Of a stretch of 64,000 nt of DNA, positions 26,341 to 35,048 are shown piece by piece. Under the pieces are notes generated by a model. It saw nothing but the letters and a program-made list of their open reading frames with translations. It did no database searches and had not been told where the DNA came from. Within the stretch, counting starts at the first letter, position 1; the number at the start of each line of letters is the position of its first letter. Origin of the DNA: Paenibacillus senegalimassiliensis (GTDB lineage Bacteria > Bacillota > Bacilli > Paenibacillales > Paenibacillaceae); contig NZ_LN909043.1 of assembly GCF_001486585.1 (NCBI RefSeq), positions 187,361-251,360 on the forward strand, read 5' to 3'. A program made the position numbers and the translations under genes.

Positions 26341-26634
26341 ATGGGCTGGCTCATCGTGCTGGTGCTGATGGTGTTGTTCTTCGTCATGATGTTTGGCATC
26401 GGATTTATTCTCAATATGCTGATGAAGACAACCTGGTTTCCCGCATATGTATTCATTATCATCATATTGCCAATCGTTGTGTATACGCTATGGGATCATG
26501 ACAAAGGCTTTGGGGCTTATTTGGCCTCGTTCGGGCTGGTTGATTATTTGACGGCATTCGCAGGACTTTGCGGTGCGTTGCTCAGTGGCTGGACTATTCA
26601 GAAGCTGCGGCAGGGCGGATACAAGATGTTCTAG
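26341..26634 (+). CDS. yuiB: YuiB-like membrane protein
   Basis: A 97-residue protein with three hydrophobic segments, beginning LVLMVLFFVMMFGIGFILNMLMKTTW, the pattern of the YuiB family found near yumB/yumC in Bacillus. Function unknown. ATG 26341 was preferred because AAGGGTGGGGGAG precedes it; in-frame starts at 26314 and 26233 have no ribosome binding site. An independent terminator follows. Confidence 0.75.
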   Translation: MGWLIVLVLMVLFFVMMFGIGFILNMLMKTTWFPAYVFIIIILPIVVYTLWDHDKGFGAYLASFGLVDYLTAFAGLCGALLSGWTIQKLRQGGYKMF

Positions 26635-26649
26635 GGCGAAATGTAATGT

Positions 26650-26701
26650 GGGGTTGTCCCAAGGCGGAGAGGGATCTGCCAAGCGGGGCAACCCTATTTT
26701 T
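26650..26701 (+). terminator. Intrinsic terminator
   Basis: GGGTTGTCCC (26651-26660) pairs with GGGGCAACCC (26685-26694) through one G-U pair, with an inner GGCGGA/TCTGCC stem, followed by TATTTTT. Confidence 0.7.
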
Positions 26702-26875
26702 GATGGCAGGATGACTGACCACGAAAGGGGCCGTTCGCTGGCGTAAAATTTGCTATTTACGTGAAGCATGGGTGAAAACGCCGATTTTTGCCACAAGAGG
26801 ACGACTCAGGCAAGTCTCTTTTATGTTAAAATAAAACTAGTCTATCTATAGACATAGGGAAGGAGAGTTGGGGCC

Positions 26876-28405
26876 GTGCGGATAAGCAATATATTGCATT
26901 TTACCGAGAATCACCGTTACTGCGTATACCGTGATTTTGGTCTCAGTCCCGTAGATGGCAAGATGCTTGGCCTCCTCTATCAGCCGATGGTAGGGGCGTT
27001 CGCCGTTTCATTCTATCGCTTGCTGGCGGAGCAGGTGCCACAGGAGCAGGTTGGATATTCCGGGATGGAGCAGCAACGCAAGCTGTTTCTGACCTTAGGT
27101 CTGGACCCTAGTGAAAAGGGAAGAAAATTTCTAATAGAACAGGCATCGCTGCTAGAGGCGGTAGGCTTGCTTCAGACAAGCCGCCTATATGCTCCGGATG
27201 GCGATGATTACATGTATGAATATGAACTGCAGCCGCCACTTTCGCCGGCAGAGTTCTTTCGGACGCAGCATCTAACGCTGCTGCTGCGCGACAAGATTGG
27301 CAAGTTTGCGGTGCTGGCGCTGCGTGAGCAGTTGTTCAGCAAAGAGCCGGAGGCTTGGGCCGGAGCTAGCTATAATAAGGAGAATCTTAGCATTCCCTTC
27401 TATGATATATTCGAGCTCAACACGCATTCGATTGATTATGAGCTGGAGCAGGCGATTGCCGAGACATCGATTGCCAGACAGCCTGGCATGCGTCTTGCTC
27501 CCGAGGAAGAAGAGATTAATTATGCCGACATCATTCTCCGCTTTCCGCGGGAATCGGGGAACAGGGCTTTCGTGGAGGGACTGCGCTTCGACCATGAAGG
27601 TATGGGCGTTATTAATTATGTAGCTCATAAATATGATTTGACCGCACAGGATTTATGCCGTCTGCTTGATGAGGACGGGGTGTTCGATCCGGCAGGGGGG
27701 CTCCAACTGGATCAGCTACAACATCGTGCCAATCTGCAATTCCGGCAAGGGAAGCGGCGGATGGAGGAGCGCGAAGTGGTGTATGGGAAGATCGCTTCAC
27801 TGCGTGCGGAAGAAGATCAGCCGACATCAACAGCCGGGGCTATGCCGGAAGAGGTAGCTGTGCAAATGGAATTTTACGTAGAGGTACCCCCGCAGTTTCG
27901 GAGCAAGTGCGACATTCACCAGTACAATATGATGCTTCGCAACGAACCGTACACCCGGCTGTTGAAGACGTTTTTTCCTGGGACAGTGCCTGATAATATG
28001 CTCGATATTTTCGAGAAAGTTGATCTTAATTACAAGTTGCCTGGCGAGGTTATTAACGTATTAATTCATTATTTGATGTCGCTGCTGACCTCTGGCGGAG
28101 AACAACGGATTAACCGTAATTTTGTGGATGCGATTGCGGCAAATATGCTGCTGAAGCAGGTTAATACGTACGAGCAGGCGGTACAGTATATTCGTGATCA
28201 GGCCAAGGTGAAGGAAAAGGCGGCCGGGAATGCTACCGCAGGCAACCCGCGGCCACGAACCTATGGCGGGCGATCGGCCAAGGCGAAGCCGGAAATTCCC
28301 ATCGTACAGCAGACGGTAGAGGATGGGGCGGTTTCCGAGGAAGAATTTGCTGAACTGGTCAGAATGGCGGAACGCCGCAAGGCCAACAAGCAGAAGAAAA
28401 TATAG
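26876..28405 (+). CDS. dnaB: Replication initiation and membrane-attachment protein DnaB
   Basis: A 509-residue Firmicutes DnaB (not the replicative helicase), which with DnaD and DnaI loads the helicase at origins and restart forks. An N-terminal winged-helix-like region is followed by the DnaB/DnaD C-terminal domain around residues 345-445 (YTRLLKTFFPGTVPDNMLD, YKLPGEVINVLIHYLM, VDAIAANMLLKQVNTYEQAV). The C-terminal tail is basic and low-complexity. GTG 26876 follows AAGGAG at 11 bases; this is the only plausible start. dnaI lies 380 bases downstream, as in other Firmicutes, though the usual tight dnaB-dnaI linkage is broken here by a repeat-containing gap. Confidence 0.9.
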   Translation: MRISNILHFTENHRYCVYRDFGLSPVDGKMLGLLYQPMVGAFAVSFYRLLAEQVPQEQVGYSGMEQQRKLFLTLGLDPSEKGRKFLIEQASLLEAVGLLQTSRLYAPDGDDYMYEYELQPPLSPAEFFRTQHLTLLLRDKIGKFAVLALREQLFSKEPEAWAGASYNKENLSIPFYDIFELNTHSIDYELEQAIAETSIARQPGMRLAPEEEEINYADIILRFPRESGNRAFVEGLRFDHEGMGVINYVAHKYDLTAQDLCRLLDEDGVFDPAGGLQLDQLQHRANLQFRQGKRRMEEREVVYGKIASLRAEEDQPTSTAGAMPEEVAVQMEFYVEVPPQFRSKCDIHQYNMMLRNEPYTRLLKTFFPGTVPDNMLDIFEKVDLNYKLPGEVINVLIHYLMSLLTSGGEQRINRNFVDAIAANMLLKQVNTYEQAVQYIRDQAKVKEKAAGNATAGNPRPRTYGGRSAKAKPEIPIVQQTVEDGAVSEEEFAELVRMAERRKANKQKKI

Positions 28406-28589
28406 TGAAATTTTGTGCTCAATCTAAAAATTAGCGGTTGATCGTTAGCAAGACTTATGAGGCGAATTGCACGTATCTCTGGAATTTGCTGAATACCACT
28501 GGTTCACAGATTCTATTGGGGATTCCGCTTCTGTTATAGGGAAAAACTCCCGTTAAATGGCTCGAATTCGCCCGAAATCGTGATTTATA

Positions 28590-28722
28590 TGGATTTTCTC
28601 ATGTTAATCATTAAAAAATGGTCGATTTTTGGGAAAAGCCCAAAATTAACATGAGAATTTCCTGTTATATATGATATTTGGGGAAATACAGACGAATTAG
28701 CATGAGGTTTTCCCGTTAGAGG
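28590..28722. repeat. Three related 19-23-bp repeats in the dnaB-dnaI gap
   Basis: In the 380-bp gap (28406-28785), TTCTCATGTTAAT (28596-28608) and ATTAACATGAGAA (28645-28657) form a perfect 13-bp inverted repeat with 36 bp between. A third copy, ATTAGCATGAGG followed by TTTTCCCGTTA, lies at 28696-28718 in the same orientation as the second, which continues TTTCCTGTTA. The rest of the gap is AT-rich with no ORF and no clear promoter. Confidence 0.6.
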
Positions 28723-28785
28723 TATATTCATTTTTGTTTTGATTCAAATCTAGTGATAAAAAGACGGATAAGAAGGTGAACTGCC

Positions 28786-29739
28786 ATGGAGTCACTCGGA
28801 GAGTTACTGACGCAGATGAGAAATCCGCAGCTTAAGCAACGTCAGGAGGAGCTTGCTGCCCGGCTACTGAATGATCCGCTGGTGATGGAGTTGCAAAGCC
28901 AGCACCCGGAGCTGGAGCCAGCGACGTTGACGCGCGGAATGGCCAAGCTGTATCAATATGTGAAGGACAGTAACAACTGTGCCAATTGCCCCGGTCTGGA
29001 CCGCTGCCCAAATGATTTCTCCGGTCACTTCACCAAGGTTACCGTGGAGCAGTTAGGAGAAACCTCCCAACTGGTGGACCGTCAAGTGCCATGCTCCAAG
29101 CAACTGCGACATGAGCGGGAGCTTGCGGTCAAGAAGCGGATTCATAGCTTCTATGTGGATGAGCGCGCATTGGAGCAAGGCTATGATGATGTGGAGATCA
29201 TGGCGAAGGATTCGACCAGAGCACCTGCGGTCAATCAAGTGTTCGGTTACATTGATGGGACGAAGGAGCAGGGGCTGACGGCGAAGGGGTTATATCTGGA
29301 AGGGTCGTTTGGCACAGGCAAGACGTTTCTCATGTGTTATATGCTGCATGAATTAGCGAAGGATGGGTATTCCGGAGCCATCGTGTACATGCCGGAATTC
29401 GTAGAAGAGCTAAAATCAATGATGCAGGATAGTGAGAAGTTGCGTGAGACGGTAGAGACGATGAAGCAGGTTGATCTGCTAATCTTTGACGATATCGGGG
29501 CAGAGAATCTGAATCCCTGGGTGCGTGATCACATTTTGGGCTCGATTCTGAATTACCGCATGAACCGCAAGCCTACCTTCTATACCTCTAACTATTCCCT
29601 GAATGCCCTGGAGAAGCATCTAAGCTTCACGAGCAAGGACGGGGAAGAGCGTCATAAAGGACAGCGGTTGATGGACCGCATTGCTCCGTTCGTGGATGTG
29701 GTGCAGGTAAAGGGTGCGAACAAACGTGGACAAGGCTGA
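28786..29739 (+). CDS. dnaI: Primosomal protein DnaI (helicase loader)
   Basis: A 317-residue AAA+ helicase loader. The N-terminal domain has the zinc-binding cluster NNCANCPGLDRCPNDFSGH (residues ~65-83) plus Cys ~104, typical of DnaI. The ATPase domain carries Walker A GSFGTGKT (~177-184), Walker B LLIFDDIGAE and sensor-1 TSN (FYTSNYS), with the arginine-finger region at QRLMDRI near the C terminus. The protein holds the replicative helicase for delivery by DnaB/DnaD. ATG 28786 is preceded by AGAAGGTG. Terminator directly downstream. Confidence 0.93.
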   Translation: MESLGELLTQMRNPQLKQRQEELAARLLNDPLVMELQSQHPELEPATLTRGMAKLYQYVKDSNNCANCPGLDRCPNDFSGHFTKVTVEQLGETSQLVDRQVPCSKQLRHERELAVKKRIHSFYVDERALEQGYDDVEIMAKDSTRAPAVNQVFGYIDGTKEQGLTAKGLYLEGSFGTGKTFLMCYMLHELAKDGYSGAIVYMPEFVEELKSMMQDSEKLRETVETMKQVDLLIFDDIGAENLNPWVRDHILGSILNYRMNRKPTFYTSNYSLNALEKHLSFTSKDGEERHKGQRLMDRIAPFVDVVQVKGANKRGQG

Positions 29740-29756
29740 GTGGCGTGAACAACCAA

Positions 29757-29805
29757 GAAGCCCCGTACCCCTCACTGGTGAGGGATACGGGGCTTCTTAA
29801 GTCAT
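29757..29805. terminator. Strong bidirectional terminator
   Basis: AAGAAGCCCCGTACCCCTCA (29757-29776) pairs with TGAGGG-ATACGGGGCTTCTT (29781-29799) with one mismatch. It serves dnaI and the convergent yqzM-like gene. Confidence 0.88.
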
Positions 29806-29833
29806 TTTTTGTGCATGGATAATTCTGAGCAGA

Positions 29834-29989
29834 CTAGCTGCCGATAAATTTGATGATGACCATGCCGAAGAAAATGATGCTCATCAGCGTAAACATGCCG
29901 AAGAAACCGTTCATCAAATTAAACAAATCGTTGCGTGGTTCTTCGTTGATATGTTGACGCGGGTCGTTCGCCTGCACCTTGGCATCCAT
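29834..29989 (-). CDS. YqzM-like small membrane protein
   Basis: A 51-residue protein: a hydrophilic start (MDAKVQANDPRQH), then a single hydrophobic segment of about 28 residues ending in VIIKFIGS. The size, single C-terminal segment and KFIGS end fit the YqzM family (KFVGS in B. subtilis). ATG 29989 has GAGGAGG nine bases upstream, and the reading frame is closed by TAG at 29834. Function unknown. It is too short for ordinary ORF cutoffs and easily missed. Confidence 0.7.
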   Translation of the reverse strand: MDAKVQANDPRQHINEEPRNDLFNLMNGFFGMFTLMSIIFFGMVIIKFIGS

Positions 29990-30147
29990 GGCGATAGGCC
30001 TCCTCAGAGAAAAAAGTTGTATATTCTGAAAAACATCAATGAATTATGTCATAGACAAAGCTGATAATGGTTAATATTAGTATAACCAAAGCCCCTTCTA
30101 TTTGTAAAGAAGGCTTGCTTACGCACTTTCTTTTTTTTAGTGAGTTG

Positions 30148-30156
30148 TGGTATAAT
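30148..30156 (+). promoter_or_regulatory. Extended -10 promoter of trxA
   Basis: TGG-TATAAT (TGN plus a perfect -10 at 30151-30156), preceded by a T-rich run with no good -35. It lies about 120 bases upstream of the trxA start. Confidence 0.5.
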
Positions 30157-30277
30157 GGCTTCGGCAGTCCCTTTGCGGTCTGCTCGTATTTACTATCTGG
30201 TTAAATAAATGAGCTGTTCGTGGTTTCTGCAGGTATTGACCTCAGACCATGAGCACAAACATAAGGAGGAATTGGTT

Positions 30278-30595
30278 ATGGCCATCGTAAATGTAACCGA
30301 TCAGTCTTTTAATAATGAGATTGAAGGGCAAGCTCCCGTTCTTGTTGACTTCTGGGCTCCATGGTGCGGTCCTTGTAAAATGATTGCTCCGATTCTGGAA
30401 GAGCTGTCAGGCGAAGTAGGAGATGCGGTGAAGATCGCTAAGTTGAATGTTGACGATAACCCGGAAACGGCTTCCCGTTTCGGCGTTATGAGCATTCCTA
30501 CATTGATTCTGTTCAAGGATGGTCAACCGGTCGATAAGATCGTTGGCTTGAATTCGAAGGACACGCTGAAGAACCTGCTTGCTAAACATCAGTAA
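30278..30595 (+). CDS. trxA: Thioredoxin
   Basis: A 105-residue canonical thioredoxin. The active site is [14 protein letters not shown] (residues ~25-38), Asp at FWA-preceding LVDFW, and the cis-Pro in [12 protein letters not shown] 30278 was chosen because AAGGAGGA lies seven bases upstream and gives the standard [11 protein letters not shown] start; the frame stays open to 30209 but has no ribosome binding site there. Cytoplasmic disulfide reductase. Monocistronic. Confidence 0.96.
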   Translation: MAIVNVTDQSFNNEIEGQAPVLVDFWAPWCGPCKMIAPILEELSGEVGDAVKIAKLNVDDNPETASRFGVMSIPTLILFKDGQPVDKIVGLNSKDTLKNLLAKHQ

Positions 30596-30632
30596 GCTAG
30601 GCTATCAGGCACGTTGATTGGTGCCTTGGATG

Positions 30633-30666
30633 ACGCCTCCGGACCAACCGGAGGCGTTATTTTTAT
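30633..30666 (+). terminator. trxA terminator
   Basis: ACGCCTCCGG (30633-30642) pairs with CCGGAGGCGT (30648-30657), followed by TATTTTTAT. Confidence 0.9.
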
Positions 30667-30698
30667 CGTCATAAGCCAAGGAGAGAGGAGGGGAAGCT

Positions 30699-32609
30699 AT
30701 GGATTCCTTTACAAGCGAGGCGCTGGACCAGGAAAAGGCGATGGAAGCAATTCGTCATAAGCTGGCGTTGCTGCCTGACTTACCGGGTTGTTATTTAATG
30801 AAGAACAAGGATGGCTTGATCATATATGTAGGTAAAGCCAAGGTTCTGAAGAACCGGGTCCGTTCTTACTTTACGGGCAGCCATAATGGTAAGACGCAAC
30901 GGCTTGTCTCCGAAATCCGCGATTTTGAATATATCGTAACCGGCAGCAATATGGAGGCGCTCATTCTGGAGTGCAACCTGATCAAGAAACATCATCCGCG
31001 GTTTAATGTACTATTGAAGGATGATAAAACCTTTCCTTACATTAAAATTACGAATGAACGACACCCCCGGCTGGAAGTAACGCGGCGGGTGCTTAAAGAT
31101 AAAGCAAAATATTTCGGTCCTTACCCTAACGCTTATGCCGCCCAGCAGACCAAGAAGCTACTGGATCGTATGTATCCACTCCGTAAATGCAATGTGATGC
31201 CCAAGGAGGTCTGCCTGTATTATCATATCGGGCAATGTTTGGCTCCCTGTGTACAGGAGGTATCGCAGGATACTTATGATGCCATGACCCAGGAGATCGT
31301 GTCATTCCTGAGCGGCGGCCATGAAGAGATCAAGCGGGAGTTGCAGCGCAAGATGCATGAGGCGGCCGAGGAATTGCAATTTGAGCGAGCCAAGGAGCTA
31401 CGCGACCAGATCATTAATATCGATGCTCTTATGGAGAAGCAGAAGATTACCATGAACGATGCCAAGGACCGGGATGTATTTGGTTATGCCGTGGACAAGG
31501 GCTGGATGTGTGTGCAGATCTTGTACATGCGCCAAGGGAAAATGATCGAGCGCCACGCGTCGGTGTTCCCGTTCTACGGCGATGCTTACGGAGACTTCCT
31601 GTCTTATGTCACGCAGTATTACAGCGAGAACCCGGCGCTGCCGCAAGAAATTTTGCTGCCGGAGATGAAGGAGTCTGTGGCTACGGAGGACGCTGAACCC
31701 TTGCAAGCCGAGGGTGCTCACGGCGAGAACTTCACGCTGGACTCGACTTCCGGAGCTGCTGCCTTGCAGCAGTGGCTTGGCGTGAAGACGCTGGTTCCGC
31801 AGCGCGGACTTAAGCGGCAAATGATTACGATGGCGACAGAGAATGCCCGTGTGTCGCTTGACGAGAAATTCCGCCTCATCGAACGCGACGAAGAGCGGAC
31901 CTCCAAAGCTGCCGAGAACTTGGGGAAAGCCATCGGCTTGGAGAAGGTCACGCGAATCGAAGCGTTTGATAACTCCAACATCCAAGGGACCAACCCGGTA
32001 TCAGCGATGGTAGTCTTCATCGATGGCAAGCCAGCCAAGAAGGAATATCGGAAATACAAGGTCAAGACCGTAGAAGGGCCCGATGATTATGAAACGATGC
32101 GCGAGGTGATTCGTCGTCGCTACGAGCGGGTGCTCAAGGAGGAGTTGCCCCGTCCGGATCTGATCGTGGTCGATGGCGGCAAGGGGCAAATCTCAGCGGC
32201 CAGCGACGTGCTGGAGAACGAACTGGGCCTTTACATTCCCGTGTGTGGACTGGTCAAGGATGCGAAGCACAAAACAGCACAGCTCATGGCTTACGATCCA
32301 CCAGAGCCGGTGTACCTGCCCCGCGACAGTCAGGAGTTCTACCTTCTGCAACGCATACAGGATGAGGTGCATCGCTTCGCCATTACCTTCCACCGCGAGC
32401 AACGTGCCAAGTCCATGGTCACTTCCCAACTGGACGCCATTCCTGGCATCGGAGAGAAGCGGCGTAAGGCGCTATTAAAGCATTTTGGTTCACTCAAAAA
32501 AATAAAAGAGGCCTCCGTCGAAGACTTCCGGCCTCTTTCTATAGGGGATAAGCTGGCTCGTGAAATTATAAATGCCCTTCGGGACGAGGAGCCACCGGAG
32601 GAGTCGTGA
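30699..32609 (+). CDS. uvrC: Excinuclease ABC subunit C
   Basis: A 636-residue nucleotide-excision-repair nuclease that cuts on both sides of a lesion. Domain order: GIY-YIG nuclease (~25-105: [26 protein letters not shown]), the Cys-containing linker ([21 protein letters not shown]), UVR motif for UvrB (~205-240), the RNase-H-like 5' nuclease (~410-560: [30 protein letters not shown]) and tandem helix-hairpin-helix ([18 protein letters not shown]). Residues ~325-355 are an acidic, Ser/Thr-rich insertion. The last 44 bases overlap the convergent protease gene, and its terminator lies inside that gene. Confidence 0.96.
   Translation: MDSFTSEALDQEKAMEAIRHKLALLPDLPGCYLMKNKDGLIIYVGKAKVLKNRVRSYFTGSHNGKTQRLVSEIRDFEYIVTGSNMEALILECNLIKKHHPRFNVLLKDDKTFPYIKITNERHPRLEVTRRVLKDKAKYFGPYPNAYAAQQTKKLLDRMYPLRKCNVMPKEVCLYYHIGQCLAPCVQEVSQDTYDAMTQEIVSFLSGGHEEIKRELQRKMHEAAEELQFERAKELRDQIINIDALMEKQKITMNDAKDRDVFGYAVDKGWMCVQILYMRQGKMIERHASVFPFYGDAYGDFLSYVTQYYSENPALPQEILLPEMKESVATEDAEPLQAEGAHGENFTLDSTSGAAALQQWLGVKTLVPQRGLKRQMITMATENARVSLDEKFRLIERDEERTSKAAENLGKAIGLEKVTRIEAFDNSNIQGTNPVSAMVVFIDGKPAKKEYRKYKVKTVEGPDDYETMREVIRRRYERVLKEELPRPDLIVVDGGKGQISAASDVLENELGLYIPVCGLVKDAKHKTAQLMAYDPPEPVYLPRDSQEFYLLQRIQDEVHRFAITFHREQRAKSMVTSQLDAIPGIGEKRRKALLKHFGSLKKIKEASVEDFRPLSIGDKLAREIINALRDEEPPEES
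32493..32538 (-). terminator. Minus-strand terminator inside uvrC
   Basis: AAAGAGGCC (32505-32513) and GGCCTCTTT (32530-32538) form a perfect 9-bp stem. Read on the minus strand the stem is followed by TTATTTTTTT (32504-32495), 28 bases after the protease stop. The whole structure lies in uvrC codons. Confidence 0.75.
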
Positions 32610-34314
32610 AGAACGGCTCCTCTTTTTGTTGCGCCGGCGGTTCCTTACGCTCCCGACCTGGCGGGTTGAAGACATAAATGACATAGGCTACTATTGCTGG
32701 CAGAGCGATGTAGAATACGCCAGCGGCGATATTCAGCGCTCCTCCCATAAACATCAAGCTCAGCGCCATCAGAATGCTGTCGAAGATGACGTGGGAGAAC
32801 ACGGCGGCAGCAAAGCCGTAGCGCAGGAAGACAAAGCTGAACAGCAGCCCGATGATGGTCAGTTCAATCGGTCTTGAGTAGATAGGATAGATCGGATACA
32901 AGGTATGCCCCAGCGCCCAAATTAACGTGGACAGCAAGCAGGCTACAAAGGTGCTGCGGAACATTTTCTTCAGCATAGGAATCCCGAATAATCGGTAAAC
33001 CGCTTCTTCTCCGATTCCGGCCACCCAGGCCAAGAGTGGGAACAAGAGCGGATACACCATATTGTAAGGCGACTGCGTTGAATCGCTTGTAGACCAGGTG
33101 CCGATACTCTGCTCAAGGACGAGGAAGATAATTGACTGTACACCTAACAAAATCAAGGCCCAGGCATAGCCATCAGTCATGGAGGTCAGCACATGACGGC
33201 CATAACCTGCTTCTCTGGCACGAGGCCACGGATTGATTCCTTGCTGGCGCCATAATCCATTTCCGCCTACCAGTGAGAAATAGATGGCTATGGACATGAA
33301 CAGGGTTGACACACTTTGGAAGACCAGCAGGAAGATCAGCATAAACGGCTCGGTGCTTTCCTTCTCAAAAATAGGCAGCATGTTGAAAGTGCCCACCATG
33401 GAGAGCACAAAATAAAGTGAAGTCAGAAAAATACCACGTTTGAATGATGTGTGTCGTCTCGTGAGGGCGCTATACACGATAGCAAGCACACCCAGGACAA
33501 AGCTCAAGAAGGCATAGCCGGCAAAAGTAAGCCAAGTGGCGAGCGTCGTCTGCTGCTTCACATAATTCAAATGGTCGGCCGGAGCGACGAAATAGCTTTC
33601 CAGTGAAGAGACGAAGCCATATTCATAATGGATTTGAATCTGCGCATGGGAGTCCCCCACGGTATATCCATTCAAATCATACAGCAGGCCTACGTCACCT
33701 TCGCCGGAAGCGAGTGTTAAATCAGCGTTAGCGAAGCCGAAGGCATCCAGGTAGGGCTGGGCCATTTCTTCCTTCTCGGCCAGTGTTAAATCGCCTTCCC
33801 AAGATAACATGGTCTCGGTAGTCTCCGTCCCCAAATCCAGCATCGTCTGCTTGTTCGTATTGTTGGCGGACATAATTTCTTCAAAGGCAACGACTTGCCC
33901 GGAATTCATATGTACATCGACGGTCAAGGCATTCAGCAGATCATCAGGCTGCTTGAAGAGAACGCGGAATACATCGTAAGGAAATTGCTGCTCGTAGCTC
34001 TTCAAATAGGTGGACAGCAACTCCGATTTTGTCAAATAACCCAGCAAATCAGAACGTGATTCGTAGGTAACCAGTGCCTTATCTTTTGACTGTTCAGACA
34101 AGTCCAATTGCAGAACGGATTGCACGAAATTGGCCGCCTGCTCCTTGGCTTGCTGCTTGCTGATGATCTCTTTGGATTGCTCCATCTGCAGCAACTCCGA
34201 ATCATTCGTCGGAAGCAACTGGATGACGATAAATACGACTAGCCCTAGCGCAGCGAGCAACCAAAGCGTACGGGTCTTCAGTTTGCGACCGGCAGGTTTC
34301 ATGGAGAAATTCAC
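32566..34314 (-). CDS. CPBP-family intramembrane metalloprotease
   Basis: A 582-residue membrane protein. An N-terminal anchor (~14-33, [18 protein letters not shown]) is followed by a ~230-residue polar, probably extracellular region and then about nine transmembrane segments. The CPBP/CAAX-protease motifs are clear: EEAVYRLF (EExxxR), the His in [11 protein letters not shown] and HVIFD (HxxxD). GTG 34314 was chosen because AAAAAGGAG lies eight bases upstream; the frame is open a further 48 codons without a ribosome binding site. The C terminus is Pro/Glu-rich. Substrate unknown; homologues act in prenyl-protein or bacteriocin-immunity type processing. Confidence 0.82.
   Translation of the reverse strand: MNFSMKPAGRKLKTRTLWLLAALGLVVFIVIQLLPTNDSELLQMEQSKEIISKQQAKEQAANFVQSVLQLDLSEQSKDKALVTYESRSDLLGYLTKSELLSTYLKSYEQQFPYDVFRVLFKQPDDLLNALTVDVHMNSGQVVAFEEIMSANNTNKQTMLDLGTETTETMLSWEGDLTLAEKEEMAQPYLDAFGFANADLTLASGEGDVGLLYDLNGYTVGDSHAQIQIHYEYGFVSSLESYFVAPADHLNYVKQQTTLATWLTFAGYAFLSFVLGVLAIVYSALTRRHTSFKRGIFLTSLYFVLSMVGTFNMLPIFEKESTEPFMLIFLLVFQSVSTLFMSIAIYFSLVGGNGLWRQQGINPWPRAREAGYGRHVLTSMTDGYAWALILLGVQSIIFLVLEQSIGTWSTSDSTQSPYNMVYPLLFPLLAWVAGIGEEAVYRLFGIPMLKKMFRSTFVACLLSTLIWALGHTLYPIYPIYSRPIELTIIGLLFSFVFLRYGFAAAVFSHVIFDSILMALSLMFMGGALNIAAGVFYIALPAIVAYVIYVFNPPGRERKEPPAQQKEEPFFTTPPVAPRPEGHL
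32586..32627 (+). terminator. uvrC terminator inside the convergent protease gene
   Basis: GAGGAGCC (32586-32593) pairs with GGCTCCTC (32615-32622), followed by TTTTTG. The uvrC stop (32607-32609) is in the loop, and the hairpin is within the last codons of the minus-strand CPBP gene. Confidence 0.8.
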
Positions 34315-34584
34315 TTGCACAACTCCTTTTTGGTGTAATAAGAGGTATGATTTAGCCCCAAGTTCGTCACAGTAAAGATAACACAGTTGAAGTGGCCTTC
34401 GCCAGAATAGCAGGTAAAAAATAAGAAAAGCGGCAATAAACCCGGCAACCCTTCGCATGGCTCAGATTCAGGGGTCCGTGGATTCAGGGTTCACTCCTTT
34501 TCGCGGTTTTCCCGTCTATTTAGACGAAATGAAGCTTTGTCCTGGCAGCAAATAAGGATTATAATCCATTTGATGAAAATGGAA

Positions 34585-34760
34585 AGGTAGTTCAAAAAGT
34601 CGTTTTCCCAGGACGAAGATGTACGAGAAATAGATTCGACATCGAATCTTGAATTCACCCGGGACTTCCGTTGCTCACGTAGATCTGTCTACGCTCCGCT
34701 ACTCAGTCCCTAGCTTCATCCAACCTTCTCGGTCCTGTAAACCCGATTTTTTGAACGCCT
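34585..34760. mobile_element. MITE-like element with terminal inverted repeats
   Basis: A 176-bp AT/GC-mixed stretch without an ORF, bounded by AGGTAGTTCAAAAAGTCG (34585-34602) and CGATTTTTTGAACGCCT (34744-34760). These are imperfect terminal inverted repeats, 15 of 17 aligned bases plus a one-base gap. An internal segment (about 34635-34657) reappears at the end of ctaA, which shows it is a dispersed repeat. No target-site duplication is obvious. It sits between the protease gene and the ktr riboswitch; bases 34315-34584 before it hold nothing I can assign. Confidence 0.6.
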
Positions 34761-34783
34761 ATTGAAAGCAAATAATTGAAAAT

Positions 34784-34979
34784 AAAATGGCCGAATTTCA
34801 ATGGAAAACGGGGGAACCGGTTTTTTGGGGTGAATTTTGCTAAATCTTACGAGCCGAGGCTTGGGGAGGAAGCGAATAGGGCAACTGTGCATGTCCGAAT
34901 CCGTCAGCTAACCTCGTAGGCCTTTGCAGCAGGAACCAAACACCGAAAGGCATTGGATTTCCAGTGCTTTTTTATTTTT
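34784..34979 (+). promoter_or_regulatory. ydaO/yuaA (cyclic di-AMP) riboswitch with terminator
   Basis: The conserved ydaO-yuaA blocks are present in order: ACGGGGGAACCGG (34808-34820), GGGGTGAATTTT (34827-34838), AGGGCAACT (34878-34886) and CCGAATCCGTCAGCTAACCT (34895-34914) with CTCGTAGGC. The terminator follows: GCATTGG (34950-34956) pairs with CCAGTGC (34961-34967) before TTTTTTATTTTT. This class binds c-di-AMP and shuts off K+ uptake genes when the messenger is high. Its place before ktrB matches that role. The 5' boundary is approximate. Confidence 0.9.
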
Positions 34980-35048
34980 GCGTTCTCTTCAAGAGGTTGA
35001 AAATCAGACCTTTTGAACATATTTAATGACAACGATGAGGTGAGCCTG

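Noticed and set aside
34315-34584. Possible gene or further regulatory element upstream of the protease
   Set aside because: The frame of the protease stays open here for 48 codons, but there is no ribosome binding site and a strong one follows at the chosen GTG; no other signal is convincing.
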